From NCBI RefSeq assembly GCF_023705585.1, contig NZ_BOQE01000001.1, forward strand, positions 2,450,710-2,514,709: a stretch of DNA of 64,000 nt, written 5' to 3'. The notes under the pieces are model-generated. The model was not told the origin of the DNA, made no database searches, and saw only the letters and a program-made list of their open reading frames with translations. The position numbers and the translations under genes are program-made. Numbering within the stretch: position 1 is the stretch's first letter; each line of letters opens with the position of its first letter. Shown here in pieces: positions 33,079-43,085 of this stretch. This stretch comes from Collibacillus ludicampi. Lineage in GTDB: Bacteria > Bacillota > Bacilli > Tumebacillales > BOQE01.

Positions 33079-33780
33079 TTGATCAAAGTCCGAGATTTAT
33101 CATTTGAATTCCGTATCGGGAAAAGAGGAAAGGAAAAACAAATCCCTGTTCTCAAAGAAATCTCCCTGGATGTGAAAAAAGGGGAGATTGTGACTCTGGT
33201 CGGCCGCAGCGGTTCCGGGAAATCAACCCTGTTACATTTGCTGAGCGGTTATCTGCATCCTACAAAAGGTCGTATTGAAATTAACGGCACGCCGGTCGAG
33301 AAATTTTCGGAAAAACAGTGGGCCGATTTTCGCTTGCAAAACATCGGGTTTATCTTCCAGAACTTTCAGCTGATTCCCTCCATGACCGCATTTAAGAATG
33401 TGGAGCTCCCGCTGGTATTAAAAGGAGTGCCAGAAAAAGAGCGGCAGTCTCGTGTCCATCAAATGTTCACACAGGTTGGATTGGAAGATTTCTTGGATTA
33501 TTACCCCAGTGAATTATCTGGAGGGCAGCAGCAGCGAATCAGTATTGCGAGAGCACTCGTGATGAATCCTCCCTTGCTTTTGGCTGATGAGCCGACAGGA
33601 AGTCTTGATAGCGAAACGGAAGCGGATTTGTTGAATCTTATTCAATCTCTTAACAGGGACAAGGGAATTACGTTTTTAATCATCACCCATGATCAAAATG
33701 TCGCAAAAATCGGTCATCGAACCTTGGTTCTTAAAGATGGAAAACTGGCACAGGAGGAGAATTATGCGTTTACGGGATAA
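33079..33780 (+). CDS. ABC transporter ATP-binding protein, YtrE/MacB-like
   Basis: 233 residues from TTG at 33079, chosen because AAGGAGG lies 9 nt upstream; the longer frame from 32983 would start inside the operator. Walker A GRSGSGKST, signature LSGGQQQRISIARALV, Walker B LLLADEPTGSLD, H-loop IITHDQNVAKI. Length and type match YtrE of the ytr operon. Its permease gene overlaps its end. Confidence 0.9.
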   Translation: MIKVRDLSFEFRIGKRGKEKQIPVLKEISLDVKKGEIVTLVGRSGSGKSTLLHLLSGYLHPTKGRIEINGTPVEKFSEKQWADFRLQNIGFIFQNFQLIPSMTAFKNVELPLVLKGVPEKERQSRVHQMFTQVGLEDFLDYYPSELSGGQQQRISIARALVMNPPLLLADEPTGSLDSETEADLLNLIQSLNRDKGITFLIITHDQNVAKIGHRTLVLKDGKLAQEENYAFTG

Positions 33781-35068
33781 ATTTCGATTTGTGAGGCAAA
33801 ACGCAAGAAAGAACGGACTCCGAATGTTCATGACCATCCTGGCAACCGCCATGGGGTGTGCATTCCTGATCCTTTTGGCTTCAGTCGGTTACGGAATCCA
33901 GAAAACCGCCAAAGATAAAGTGCTCGAAAGGGGAGCCGTAACAGAAATCAACATTTTCGGCAAGAAACAAACGGAGGGCCAAGGGGACCCGAGAATGCGT
34001 GATTCGGATCTTGCCAAGCTTGAAAAATTGGAACATGTAAAGGTCATTACAAAGCGAAATACCATACAGAACGGACTCCAGGTGCTGATAGACGGTGAAA
34101 AATACGGGACCCAGGGAATCGTCATCGACCCTGCAGCAGAGAAAAAAGCGGGAATGGAACTTGCGAAAGGACGGTTTCCCGAACGAGCAGGTGAAGTTCT
34201 GGTAGGGAGCGATTTTACAAAACAAATGGGCCCCGAATCAAAAGATACAGGGTACAAGGGAGAACTCGTCGGAAAGACCATCAAATTAAAAATCACACAG
34301 CAGTTTGCGGATGGTGTAAAAGAAGGAGAATTTTCGGCGACGATTGTCGGCGTTCTGAAGGCGCCTGCCCGCGAATGGATTTTGGACCCGAATCTTTACA
34401 TGGGTACGGATTTGTTGACCCAAATTGAGGCATTCACCAAAACACCTTTTGGAATGATGAATGATCCCATGCGCAAGATTGACTCCGAAAACATGAAGGG
34501 CACCTACAGCGAAGTGAAAGTCTATGTCGATACAGCCGAAAACGCAAAAGAAGTATCCAGGCATATCAAAGATATGGGATATTATGCCCATTCTCCTCTC
34601 GATGAACTAGAGGAAATCGATAAGGTGTTTCTGTTTGTCAAAATCGGGTTGGTGCTTGTCGGAGCCTTTGCGGTCCTGATCGCCTCCATCGGAATTTTTA
34701 ACACGATGACAATGGCGGTCACGGAAAGATCGCAGGAAATCGGCATCATGAAAGCCATAGGGGCCAACCCCAAAACGATTCGCTCCGTCTTTTTGCTGGA
34801 AAGCAGTTTCATTGGATTGTTTGGAGCCTTTATCGGGGTTACGGCCGCTTATGTCATCGGTTTTCTTGCCAATCAACTTGTGCCTGTGATTATGAGACAT
34901 TTTATGGGCACAGGAGAAATGAAGGGCTTCGTCGTTTCTTATATACCGCTCTCACTCGTTCTGGTGTCAGTCAGTATCTCCGTTGGTGTCGCCATTCTGT
35001 CAGGAGTGCGGCCGGCGAAAAGAGCCACTGAGGTCGATGTATTGAAAGCGCTGCGGCGGGATATCTAA
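33764..35068 (+). CDS. ABC transporter permease, YtrF/MacB-like (FtsX domain)
   Basis: 434 residues from the ATG at 33764 behind GGAGGAG, overlapping the ATPase gene by 17 nt. One N-terminal TM, a large extracytoplasmic MacB-PCD domain (about 45-270), then three C-terminal TMs with the FtsX core IASIGIFNTMTMAVTERSQE and IGIMKAIGANPKTIRSVFLL. These do mechanotransmission rather than classical transport. With the ATPase it corresponds to YtrEF, linked in Bacillus to cell-wall stress. Confidence 0.9.
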   Translation: MRLRDKFRFVRQNARKNGLRMFMTILATAMGCAFLILLASVGYGIQKTAKDKVLERGAVTEINIFGKKQTEGQGDPRMRDSDLAKLEKLEHVKVITKRNTIQNGLQVLIDGEKYGTQGIVIDPAAEKKAGMELAKGRFPERAGEVLVGSDFTKQMGPESKDTGYKGELVGKTIKLKITQQFADGVKEGEFSATIVGVLKAPAREWILDPNLYMGTDLLTQIEAFTKTPFGMMNDPMRKIDSENMKGTYSEVKVYVDTAENAKEVSRHIKDMGYYAHSPLDELEEIDKVFLFVKIGLVLVGAFAVLIASIGIFNTMTMAVTERSQEIGIMKAIGANPKTIRSVFLLESSFIGLFGAFIGVTAAYVIGFLANQLVPVIMRHFMGTGEMKGFVVSYIPLSLVLVSVSISVGVAILSGVRPAKRATEVDVLKALRRDI

Positions 35069-35076
35069 CAAGAATC

Positions 35077-35146
35077 TTGACAGAATATGTGTATTAAGGA
35101 TATAGTACACTTAAAGTGTATGAACTATTTAGTACATACACCGTGT
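35077..35146 (+). promoter_or_regulatory. Promoter with palindromic operator, second copy
   Basis: TTGACA (35077-35082), 18-bp spacer, TATAGT (35101-35106), left arm 35111-35126 identical to the first copy, ATTT spacer, right arm 35131-35141 (shorter than in the first copy, diverging after CACC). It drives the GntR-led unit, so the regulator likely represses itself and the YtrEF-like pair. Confidence 0.75.
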
Positions 35147-35190
35147 TGCTGGATCAGACTTGGTAAGAAAGGGACTTAGGAGATGGGTAA

Positions 35191-35568
35191 ATGAACGTTT
35201 CGTTTAACAACCGCGAGCCGGTATATCTGCAGGTTGTCCGGTATTTTAAAGAAGAGATCGCATCAGGCAAATTGGCAGCAGGCCAAGAGATTCCATCCCG
35301 CAGGGAATTGGCAGGCCTTCTCAAGATTAATCCCAATACGGTACAACGGGCTTACAAGGAAATGGAGGAGCAGAAGTTGATTACGACGGAAGGGAATTCC
35401 CCCAGTCGGATTACGGAAGATGAACGGATTCTGAAATCGGTACGGGAGGAACTTATTCGGGAAGCAGTTGACGCATTTGTAGAATCTGTCAAGAAAATTG
35501 AGGTGCCCTTAGATGAACTGCTTCACCTTGTGAAAGAAAAATATGAATTGGAACGTGCCAAAGAGTAG
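35191..35568 (+). CDS. GntR-family regulator, YtrA subfamily
   Basis: 125 residues; AGGAGATG before ATG. Winged helix with PVYLQVVRYFKEEIASGKLA, GQEIPSRRELAGLLKINPNT and VQRAYKEMEEQKLITTEGN, then a short helical dimerisation tail as in YtrA (no large effector domain). It heads the operon with the YtrB-like ATPase and permease; the palindrome in its promoter and at 32978 is the probable binding site. Confidence 0.92.
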   Translation: MNVSFNNREPVYLQVVRYFKEEIASGKLAAGQEIPSRRELAGLLKINPNTVQRAYKEMEEQKLITTEGNSPSRITEDERILKSVREELIREAVDAFVESVKKIEVPLDELLHLVKEKYELERAKE

Positions 35569-35621
35569 TTCATGCTTACGAAGAAGGTTTTGCAGGTGCA
35601 AAACTCTAAGGAGGTCGCTGT

Positions 35622-36311
35622 ATGATCGAAGTGAATCGGGTCAGTAAGAGATACGGAAGAAAAAGAGTGCTGGACGAAGTCTCGTTCACTGCAGAGAAAG
35701 GCCAAATCACTTGCTTGGTCGGCATTAATGGGGTGGGCAAGTCCACTCTCATGAAAGCGATCATGGGACTCACTCCGGTGAATAGCGGTCAAATTCTGAT
35801 CGACGGTCAGCCGGTCGATCAGCGGATGTACGAGAAAGTCGTCTTCATTCCGGATACCCTGACGATGCCTTCCCAAATGAGAATTGGGGAAGCGATGCAA
35901 TTCATGCAGGATTTCTATTCGAATTGGAACGGGAAGCGTGCGCAGGAGTTATTATCCTTTTTCAAGCTAAGAGAAAGGGATCGGATCGGAGATTTATCCA
36001 AAGGGAATGCAGCAAAAGCCAATTTACTGCTCGGTTTGTCTATTAATGCGGATTATTTACTCATGGACGAACCTTTTTCTGGGATCGATGTTTTCAGCAG
36101 AGAGCAAATCGCCAATGTGTTTACTAGTCATTTGATTGAGGATCGTGGTGTCATCATTACCACGCACGAGATTCATGATATCGAACATTTGATCGATAAG
36201 GTCGTCATGCTCGACCACGGTCGGGTACTAAAGGAATTTAACATTGAGGACGTGCGTTTGAATGAAGGTAAGTCTGTCTTAGATGTTATGAGAGAGGTGT
36301 ATCAGAATTGA
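35622..36311 (+). CDS. ABC transporter ATP-binding protein, YtrB-like
   Basis: 229 residues; AAGGAGG before ATG. Walker A GINGVGKST, degenerate signature LSKGNAAKANLLLGLS (LSKGN for LSGGQ), Walker B YLLMDEPFSGID, H-loop IITTHEIHDIEHL. The degenerate signature is normal for ABC-2 exporter ATPases of the YtrB type. Partner of the permease that overlaps its stop codon. Confidence 0.9.
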   Translation: MIEVNRVSKRYGRKRVLDEVSFTAEKGQITCLVGINGVGKSTLMKAIMGLTPVNSGQILIDGQPVDQRMYEKVVFIPDTLTMPSQMRIGEAMQFMQDFYSNWNGKRAQELLSFFKLRERDRIGDLSKGNAAKANLLLGLSINADYLLMDEPFSGIDVFSREQIANVFTSHLIEDRGVIITTHEIHDIEHLIDKVVMLDHGRVLKEFNIEDVRLNEGKSVLDVMREVYQN

Positions 36312-37141
36312 ACCGTTATTGGAAGCTTCTTAATTGGGAAATGAATCGGTTTGCAAAATTCTATGGCGTATTATGGCTTGTGACCCTGCTTTCACAGTTT
36401 ACCGGTATTTTTCTATATGCCAATGCTTTCATGAACCGGGTTCATGCTACTATTCAAGATAGTTCTTTATCAGAAGCCGAATATGCAACTCATTTTGAAA
36501 CAGCCAGCTTTGAAAGCTTCAGCAAATCCTTTTGGTTTGTCGCGCCTATCGCCCTGTGTATTGCAACGCTCTTGTTGTATGTTTTCCTGATTTGGTATCG
36601 AGAATGGTTCGGGAAGAGTACCTTCATCTATCGGCTCCTCATGCTTCCAACATCAAGGATGAATGTTTACTTGGCCAAGACCAGCGCTATTTTCCTGTTT
36701 GTTTTGGGACTGGTTGCTTTTCAACTGCTGATTCTTATACCGGAAATTCAGTTGTTCAATTATATAATTCCTAGTGAATTAAGAGATAGCGTATCCGTTG
36801 CACAACTGATAAGAGATCACCCGTTGATGAATATTCTCATCCCACAGTATTTTATTCAATTTATCCTTTATTACGGTGCAGGTTTGATGGGAGTGATTGT
36901 TGTTTTTACGGCGATTTTGCTGGAACGAAGCTTTAAACTCAAAGGAATGTTGGCAGGCGTCATTTATGGAGTTACAGTGGGCTTTGTATTGTTTCTTCCA
37001 ATATTGATTTCAGTAGAATGGTATCCGGATTTCTTTTATCCCAGTGAAATTGTCATGATGGAGATAGCTGCCGGACTCTTGATTATCTGCAGTTCACTGT
37101 GGTTCAGTTTTTACTTGCTGCGAAAAAAGATAACCGTCTGA
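36308..37141 (+). CDS. ABC-2-type permease subunit
   Basis: 277 residues, TTG start overlapping the ATPase stop (TTGA). Six TM segments with a large loop after the first (about 45-75), as in YtrC/YtrD. No signature beyond the membrane topology; its role comes from position. Works with the YtrB-like ATPase. Confidence 0.8.
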   Translation: MNRYWKLLNWEMNRFAKFYGVLWLVTLLSQFTGIFLYANAFMNRVHATIQDSSLSEAEYATHFETASFESFSKSFWFVAPIALCIATLLLYVFLIWYREWFGKSTFIYRLLMLPTSRMNVYLAKTSAIFLFVLGLVAFQLLILIPEIQLFNYIIPSELRDSVSVAQLIRDHPLMNILIPQYFIQFILYYGAGLMGVIVVFTAILLERSFKLKGMLAGVIYGVTVGFVLFLPILISVEWYPDFFYPSEIVMMEIAAGLLIICSSLWFSFYLLRKKITV

Positions 37142-37154
37142 GGAGGAGTAACGA

Positions 37155-38369
37155 GTGAAACGTTATTGGAAACTGGCCGTGCTTATTCCCCTTATTGTTC
37201 TGTGCATAGGCACTTTTTACACAGATGCATCCGGCAGCAATCATCCAGAATTTTTTCTTAAAGCGAAGGAAGGAAATGAGCAAGAAGCTTCAAGAGTCTT
37301 ACTTCAAGCTCGTTATAAGTCTGATACGGTCTCCATCAGTACGAAGGGGAGTGAATATCAAAGCGAACAGTCTTTTTGGAAGTCATTGGACTCTGATTAC
37401 TATGACTCGAATGGGCTTAAGGATTTGGCAAAAGAATATCCTCAATTCATGAGGGGTAAACGTTACCCGAATGCTTTCTACATAGATGATCGCGTAATCG
37501 GGTACGCGAATATCGATTCACCACCCGACTTTTGGAAAGGGCAACCAGACTTCATCATCAAAGTCTCTCTCTACGACAAGAAGCAGAAAGACAGTTCATC
37601 CTTTGAGGTTCGTGTGCCGAAGAGGAATGTATACAGTTTTATTCACTTGTATAATGTACACATAAGCGGGCAGACTATGAAACTGTTTACGTTTAATTAT
37701 GTTAAGAATGGGCATACGGAAGTTCATCTGTATACATTAGATCTGGACAAGAAGAATTTGATGACGGATCAGACAATTTTACCTTCTCGTTCTTCGGACG
37801 CAAACAGTTTGGATGATATACGTGAAGTCAGTGAAACGAATGATTTGAAACAACAAAGTGACTATACCGTTTTTCAAGTGAATCATCACAAAATAGGATC
37901 GACTACAGAATCGTCGGAATCCTCAAAAACTGAGGATACTAGGGAACTGCTTGTTTATGACATAAAGAGAGGCAAGCTGTCGAAAATCGAAAGTGACTCA
38001 ATAGATGAGCTTTTAAAAGAAACATCTGCGCTTGAGATCAATCAGACTGGGGACGATCTGTTCTTGATATCCAAGGATAACCCGAAGGGACTGCGAGTAA
38101 TCCGATATAATCTGGCTGATCAGAAGATCAGCAGCGATCTTACAATCGCGTTTAAGGATATTCAAGTGAATAAGGGAGCGGTTAGTTTTTCAAAAATCGA
38201 GAATAACCGATTGTACATGTTGGTTACCACAAATAAGGATCGTTTAGCTGTACCTACGGTGGTGATTGCTGAGCTGAACACCGGGAGGATTGTCTATCAG
38301 GGAGTCGTATCCCGGAAAGACGATAAAGATTTGGGGAATCTGCAGATATTAACCCTATCCCTCAAGTAA
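37155..38369 (+). CDS. Exported protein of unknown function in the ytr-type operon
   Basis: 404 residues; GGAGGAG before GTG. N-terminal signal or anchor (WKLAVLIPLIVLCIGTFY), then a long extracytoplasmic part with repeated beta-strand blocks (VHISGQTMKLFTFNYV, DLFLISKDNPKGLRVIRYNL, ENNRLYMLVTTNKDRLAVPT) that suggest a beta-propeller-like sensor. Probably the extracytoplasmic partner of the permease. No family recognised. A terminator follows. Confidence 0.7.
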   Translation: MKRYWKLAVLIPLIVLCIGTFYTDASGSNHPEFFLKAKEGNEQEASRVLLQARYKSDTVSISTKGSEYQSEQSFWKSLDSDYYDSNGLKDLAKEYPQFMRGKRYPNAFYIDDRVIGYANIDSPPDFWKGQPDFIIKVSLYDKKQKDSSSFEVRVPKRNVYSFIHLYNVHISGQTMKLFTFNYVKNGHTEVHLYTLDLDKKNLMTDQTILPSRSSDANSLDDIREVSETNDLKQQSDYTVFQVNHHKIGSTTESSESSKTEDTRELLVYDIKRGKLSKIESDSIDELLKETSALEINQTGDDLFLISKDNPKGLRVIRYNLADQKISSDLTIAFKDIQVNKGAVSFSKIENNRLYMLVTTNKDRLAVPTVVIAELNTGRIVYQGVVSRKDDKDLGNLQILTLSLK

Positions 38370-38384
38370 AGAGGAATAACTGAA

Positions 38385-38429
38385 AGAACCTTCATTCCGC
38401 TTTTCTAGTGGTTTTGAAGGTTCTTTTTG
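38385..38429 (+). terminator. Terminator of the ytr-type operon
   Basis: AGAACCTTCA (38385-38394) / TGAAGGTTCT (38415-38424), perfect 10-bp stem, then TTTTT. Confidence 0.85.
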
Positions 38430-38496
38430 ATTCAGGATTAAAATACAAGGGGGATGTGATTCCTATGCGTGCAATTTTAAACACATATAAACACCC

Positions 38497-38540
38497 CTTA
38501 AAGGAGTTTATTCACTCAAGACTTCTGCGACTCCTTTAAG
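38497..38540 (-). terminator. Hairpin downstream of fabI
   Basis: CTTAAAGGAGT (38497-38507) and ACTCCTTTAAG (38530-38540), perfect 11-bp stem, 11 nt after the fabI stop. The T run on the minus strand is weak. Confidence 0.55.
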
Positions 38541-38550
38541 AGGTATTTGA

Positions 38551-39321
38551 TTACAATCCAAGAATGTTGTAACCGGCGTCTACATGAATGATCTCTCCTG
38601 TGATTCCAGAGGAAAGATCGGAAATGAGAAACAGTGCGGTGTTGCCCACTTCCTCAGGTGTCACACCCCGTCGCAACGGAGCTTTTTCTTCAACGATGTG
38701 CAACATATTGGTGAAATCGCGAATCCCCCGCGCTGCCAAGGTCATAATCGGTCCCGCAGAAATGGCGTTCACGCGAATGTTTTCGGGTCCCAGATCATTG
38801 GCAAGGTATTTTACGCATGCATCTAGAGAAGCCTTGGCGACTCCCATCATGTTATAACCGGGAACGACTCTCTCGCCCCCGAGATATGTCATCGTAAGAA
38901 TGGACCCGCCTTCTTTCATCAACGGGCGAGCCTTGCGTGCAACCGCGACGAGGGAATATGCAGAGATGTCTTGTGCCAACGCATACCCGTCACGGGAAGT
39001 ATCGACGAATTTTCCCGACAGATCTTCTTTATTGGCAAAAGCGAGGGAATGCACCAAACCGTGCAGCGTGCCAAATTCTTTTTCCAATGTCGAAAACGCT
39101 TGTTCGATTTCTTCATCTTTGGTTACATCGCAAGGTATGGTGATCGCGTTCGGGATATCTTTCACCAGTTCTTTGATACGCCGTTCGATTTTCTCACCTT
39201 GATATGTAAACGCGAGACGCGCTCCAGCACCGTGAAGGGCTTTGGCAATGCCCCAGGCGATGCTTCTCTCGTTCGCCACACCCATAATCAAGATATTTTT
39301 GCCGCTCAATACTTTTTGCAT
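38551..39321 (-). CDS. fabI: Enoyl-[ACP] reductase (NADH), FabI
   Basis: 256 residues (261 if a GTG at 39336 is used; AAAGGAG lies against that GTG, while the ATG at 39321 aligns with other FabI starts). Atypical SDR with GVANERSIAWGIAKALHGAG, PCDVTKDEEIEQAF, catalytic Tyr-x6-Lys in YNMMGVAKASLDA, and NAISAGPIMTLAARGI for the substrate lid. It reduces trans-2-enoyl-ACP in the last step of fatty-acid elongation. Stand-alone gene; a second enoyl reductase (FabL) is 1.7 kb away. Confidence 0.96.
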   Translation of the reverse strand: MQKVLSGKNILIMGVANERSIAWGIAKALHGAGARLAFTYQGEKIERRIKELVKDIPNAITIPCDVTKDEEIEQAFSTLEKEFGTLHGLVHSLAFANKEDLSGKFVDTSRDGYALAQDISAYSLVAVARKARPLMKEGGSILTMTYLGGERVVPGYNMMGVAKASLDACVKYLANDLGPENIRVNAISAGPIMTLAARGIRDFTNMLHIVEEKAPLRRGVTPEEVGNTALFLISDLSSGITGEIIHVDAGYNILGL

Positions 39322-39461
39322 AGATGAGTTGTCCACTCCTTTCCTGAATCTACATCTATTGTCTCATAGAAACCACCAATGGTACAAGTGTGGGAATCCG
39401 TCTAAAGCGATCAAACAAAAGAAACCACCGATCCGCTTAATCGAACAGGTGGTTTCTCTGT

Positions 39462-40283
39462 CTACGCACTCACGCGCAGGCGATGTACAGTGATCTCGGG
39501 GCGGGAATTCAGCCGCACATTCAGTCCAGACTGCCCCAATCCCTCTGAGATATAGATCGTCCGTCCATTGACTCGATGGAGTCCTTTGATGATCTTGTAT
39601 TTCGGAAGTTCTCCCATCGGGCACAGTTTAAAAGCGAATGGAATATTGAATTGGCCGCCGTGCAGGTGACCGGAAAGCATATAATCGACTTCATGATGCT
39701 CTTCAAGATCTAAGATTGTGTTCGGATCATGTGCGAGCACGAGATTGATGCCTTTTTTTGGTACATTTTCGAATGAACGGGGGATATCGCTCTTGCCGAG
39801 GCAGTAATCATCGATTCCGATAAGGTTCAACGGTGTACCGTCTATATCAATGGTTATCGATTCGTTTCTGAGTACTTTGCAAGCGGTCGATTCAATAGCT
39901 GCTTGCAAGTCATCAATCCGCTCTCCCAAATAGTGATCATGGTTGCCGAATACACAGTAAACGCCGAAGCGAGGTTTCACTTCTTGAATCTTTTGTAAAT
40001 ATTTTATAAGCTTTTTAATATTATGGTAACGATCGAGATAATCACCTGTTAATACAACGAGATCAGGGTGCGTAGGAAGGATCAATTCTTTGAGGCGGTC
40101 AGGTGTAATCGAAATCCGTTCCATGTGCAAATCTGAAAGTTGCAAAACACGGAGATCATCGATTTTCCCATCCTTACCACGGATATGAATATCCACTTCA
40201 CGAAGAATCGGGCGAAACGTGTTTCTGTAACTATAGAGTAAAAGCAACGCGATCGCTCCCGACACGATCAAGAAATAAAACAT
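39462..40283 (-). CDS. Membrane-anchored metallophosphoesterase, YkuE-like
   Basis: 273 residues from the ATG at 40283. N-terminal membrane anchor (FYFLIVSGAIALLLLYSY), then the calcineurin-like core: LQLSDLHME, LTGDYLDR, FGNHDHYLGERID, and SGHLHGGQFNIPF, giving all metal ligands. Family members act on phospholipid or other phosphoesters at the membrane. A TTG at 40313 is a possible longer start. Confidence 0.9.
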   Translation of the reverse strand: MFYFLIVSGAIALLLLYSYRNTFRPILREVDIHIRGKDGKIDDLRVLQLSDLHMERISITPDRLKELILPTHPDLVVLTGDYLDRYHNIKKLIKYLQKIQEVKPRFGVYCVFGNHDHYLGERIDDLQAAIESTACKVLRNESITIDIDGTPLNLIGIDDYCLGKSDIPRSFENVPKKGINLVLAHDPNTILDLEEHHEVDYMLSGHLHGGQFNIPFAFKLCPMGELPKYKIIKGLHRVNGRTIYISEGLGQSGLNVRLNSRPEITVHRLRVSA

Positions 40284-40387
40284 CTCCTCACCACCGTACT
40301 CGAATGATGTCAACTGATCCTATCTTACTTTGATATCTATAAGGGTTTCATTATAAAATTATTGGGAATGAATTGGAGGAGACTTAC

Positions 40388-40903
40388 GTGCATGATTTCG
40401 TAACAGTGGTATCTGTAAAGCATGACGGGTCTGCACATCGACTGTGGAAAAAAGGACCGGTGGTTTGCAAGAAGCCGCTGGTTGTTCGTGTAGACTCGGG
40501 TGAACATGTAGTGGAAGCGGACGGACGAGAATGGTCAAGTCCTTTTCCCGTCTTTCTTTGGTTTCATCCCGACGCATGGTTTAATGTGATTATTTTATGT
40601 AAAAAAGACGGAACGGGTTATTACTGCAATATCGCATCACCGCCAATCTTTTATGAGAAGGAAAACCGTTATGAATTTGTGGATTATGATCTCGATGTAA
40701 TTGTAGAAATGGACGGTTCGTATCAAGTGGTGGATCGCGAAGAGTACAATGAACATGTGAAGAAATTCGCGTATCCACCGGACGTGCGAAGCAAAGTGAA
40801 TGAGGGGTTAACGGAACTGCTTTCATTGTTGGAGCAGAATCGGGAGCCGTTCACTCGCGCATATCGAGAAACCCTTTTCACTCTGGGGAAATCTAGAATA
40901 TAG
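40388..40903 (+). CDS. DUF402 family nucleoside di/triphosphatase-like protein
   Basis: 171 residues from GTG at 40388 (GGAGGAG upstream). DUF402 features: VRVDSGEHVVEADGREWSSP, FNVIILCKKDGTGYYCNIAS, YDLDVIVEMDGSYQVVDREE, and a helical tail. Related proteins in Bacillus and Staphylococcus hydrolyse nucleoside tri- and diphosphates with Mn2+ or Co2+. Single gene. Confidence 0.85.
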   Translation: MHDFVTVVSVKHDGSAHRLWKKGPVVCKKPLVVRVDSGEHVVEADGREWSSPFPVFLWFHPDAWFNVIILCKKDGTGYYCNIASPPIFYEKENRYEFVDYDLDVIVEMDGSYQVVDREEYNEHVKKFAYPPDVRSKVNEGLTELLSLLEQNREPFTRAYRETLFTLGKSRI

Positions 40904-40962
40904 CAAACGACTGGCTGCAGACATTTTTAAAACCAAGAAAGGAATTTGGCGGCAGCTTATGA

Positions 40963-41832
<870 letters not shown>

Positions 41833-41907
41833 TGTTTATGGAAAAACGTCAGCGTTCGTTGAATAAAATTGCTTGAAGAGGCTATGCTATCGGCATAGAA
41901 CCGAATA

Positions 41908-41945
41908 GATACAAGCCACCCCAAAGTTACGGGGTGGCTTGTATC
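41908..41945. terminator. Strong bidirectional terminator between fabL and the RsfA-like gene
   Basis: A perfect 15-bp stem, starting GATACAAGCCACCCC at 41908 and ending at 41945, with an 8-nt loop. Confidence 0.85.
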
Positions 41946-42562
41946 TATTCATTCACTCGTTCCAAGTTTCCGTTTTTTTCGGAGCGATATCGACTTTTTT
42001 CATCGTCAAGTTCTTCAAGATTTAATAGATGGCGGGCCCTTTTCATGATCGCCAACAACGTTTTTGAATCTTCGTTGAGTTGTTCCGCTTCCGCAAGAAA
42101 GGAAGAATTGGATGATGAACGGTATTTTTCGATTTGTTCGTTGAGATGGTGGATCGTCTGTTCGAGTTCTTGCACTTTATTTTCAAGTTCGCGATTTTGC
42201 TCCACTAGATTGTGGTAAGTACGTTCATGTTGTTTCAAAGCGCGGATAATACCGTCCAACGAAGAATCTTCCAGCTCTTGCGGCCACACGCGTCGGCGCG
42301 GTACGTGGCTGTTCATTTGAATGCGTTGTTTCTTTTCTTGTTTCGCCTGTTTGATTTCATTTTCGTAATATCTTCGCACCACACCGTTCCACCGATACCC
42401 GCAGGCGGCAGGTGTTCGGCCCAACAGACTAGCCGCTTCCACGAAGGCATTGAGTTGTGTACTGCCCTCTCGAATATGTCGAAGCACAATTTCAGCCAGT
42501 TTGTTATCATCTTCGGCTGTCCATGCATCTGAGCGTGTTGTCCAACGTTCAATCGTTTCCAT
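41945..42562 (-). CDS. RsfA-family prespore-type transcriptional regulator
   Basis: 205 residues from the ATG at 42562 behind GGAGG; the frame further upstream is not coding. Myb-like N-terminal helices ([40 protein letters not shown]), a linker with RRRVWPQEL, and a coiled coil (about 115-165). In Bacillus, RsfA modulates prespore sigma-F genes. Its neighbour is a spore protein gene. A distant relative lies on the integrated element (13930-14541). Confidence 0.88.
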   Translation of the reverse strand: METIERWTTRSDAWTAEDDNKLAEIVLRHIREGSTQLNAFVEAASLLGRTPAACGYRWNGVVRRYYENEIKQAKQEKKQRIQMNSHVPRRRVWPQELEDSSLDGIIRALKQHERTYHNLVEQNRELENKVQELEQTIHHLNEQIEKYRSSSNSSFLAEAEQLNEDSKTLLAIMKRARHLLNLEELDDEKSRYRSEKNGNLERVNE

Positions 42563-42778
42563 GTAAATTCCCTCCAAACTAAATTTCCATACTATCTGTA
42601 TGTCCCTAAATTGGGAGATTGATACATTCACTGCGAAAATATGATCTATCTTATACCTATGATGATATGTAACTATTCTGTTACTATTTCCAAACATTTC
42701 ATCGCATTATTATTTACGGCGCGGTGATACTAGTCATACAACTTCATATCAACCCACTATAAGAAAGGAGAATGCAAA

Positions 42779-42997
42779 ATGGCACTTGGTCAAAAGCGTA
42801 ACACTCCTGTAGTACGTGAGGCATCTCGCGCGTTAGATCAACTGAAGTATGAAGTCGCTCAAGAATTGGGGATTCAGCCACCGGAAGACGGTTATTGGGG
42901 TACCATGACAACCCGTGATACCGGGGCAATCGGGGGTAACATTACTCGTAAACTGGTAGCACTGGCTGAACAACAACTCTCTGGTCAAAGCCGTTAA
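42779..42997 (+). CDS. Alpha/beta-type small acid-soluble spore protein (SASP)
   Basis: 72 residues; AAAGGAG before ATG. Typical SASP blocks: ALDQLKYEVAQELGI (with the germination-protease site after E-V-A) and GYWGTMTTRDTGAIGGNITR, VALAEQQL. It coats spore DNA and shields it from UV and heat. Expression is expected in the forespore. Terminator directly after. Confidence 0.96.
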   Translation: MALGQKRNTPVVREASRALDQLKYEVAQELGIQPPEDGYWGTMTTRDTGAIGGNITRKLVALAEQQLSGQSR

Positions 42998-43018
42998 TAG
43001 AAATACGATATAAAGGTG

Positions 43019-43047
43019 AAAGGTCCTCTGGTTGCAGAGGACCTTTC
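43019..43047 (+). terminator. Terminator of the SASP gene
   Basis: AGGTCCTCTG (43021-43030), GTTG loop, CAGAGGACCT (43035-43044), flanked by A and T residues. Confidence 0.85.
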
Positions 43048-43085
43048 ATTGTATAATCATCGCAAAAAGACAGAAGGGATTCGAT

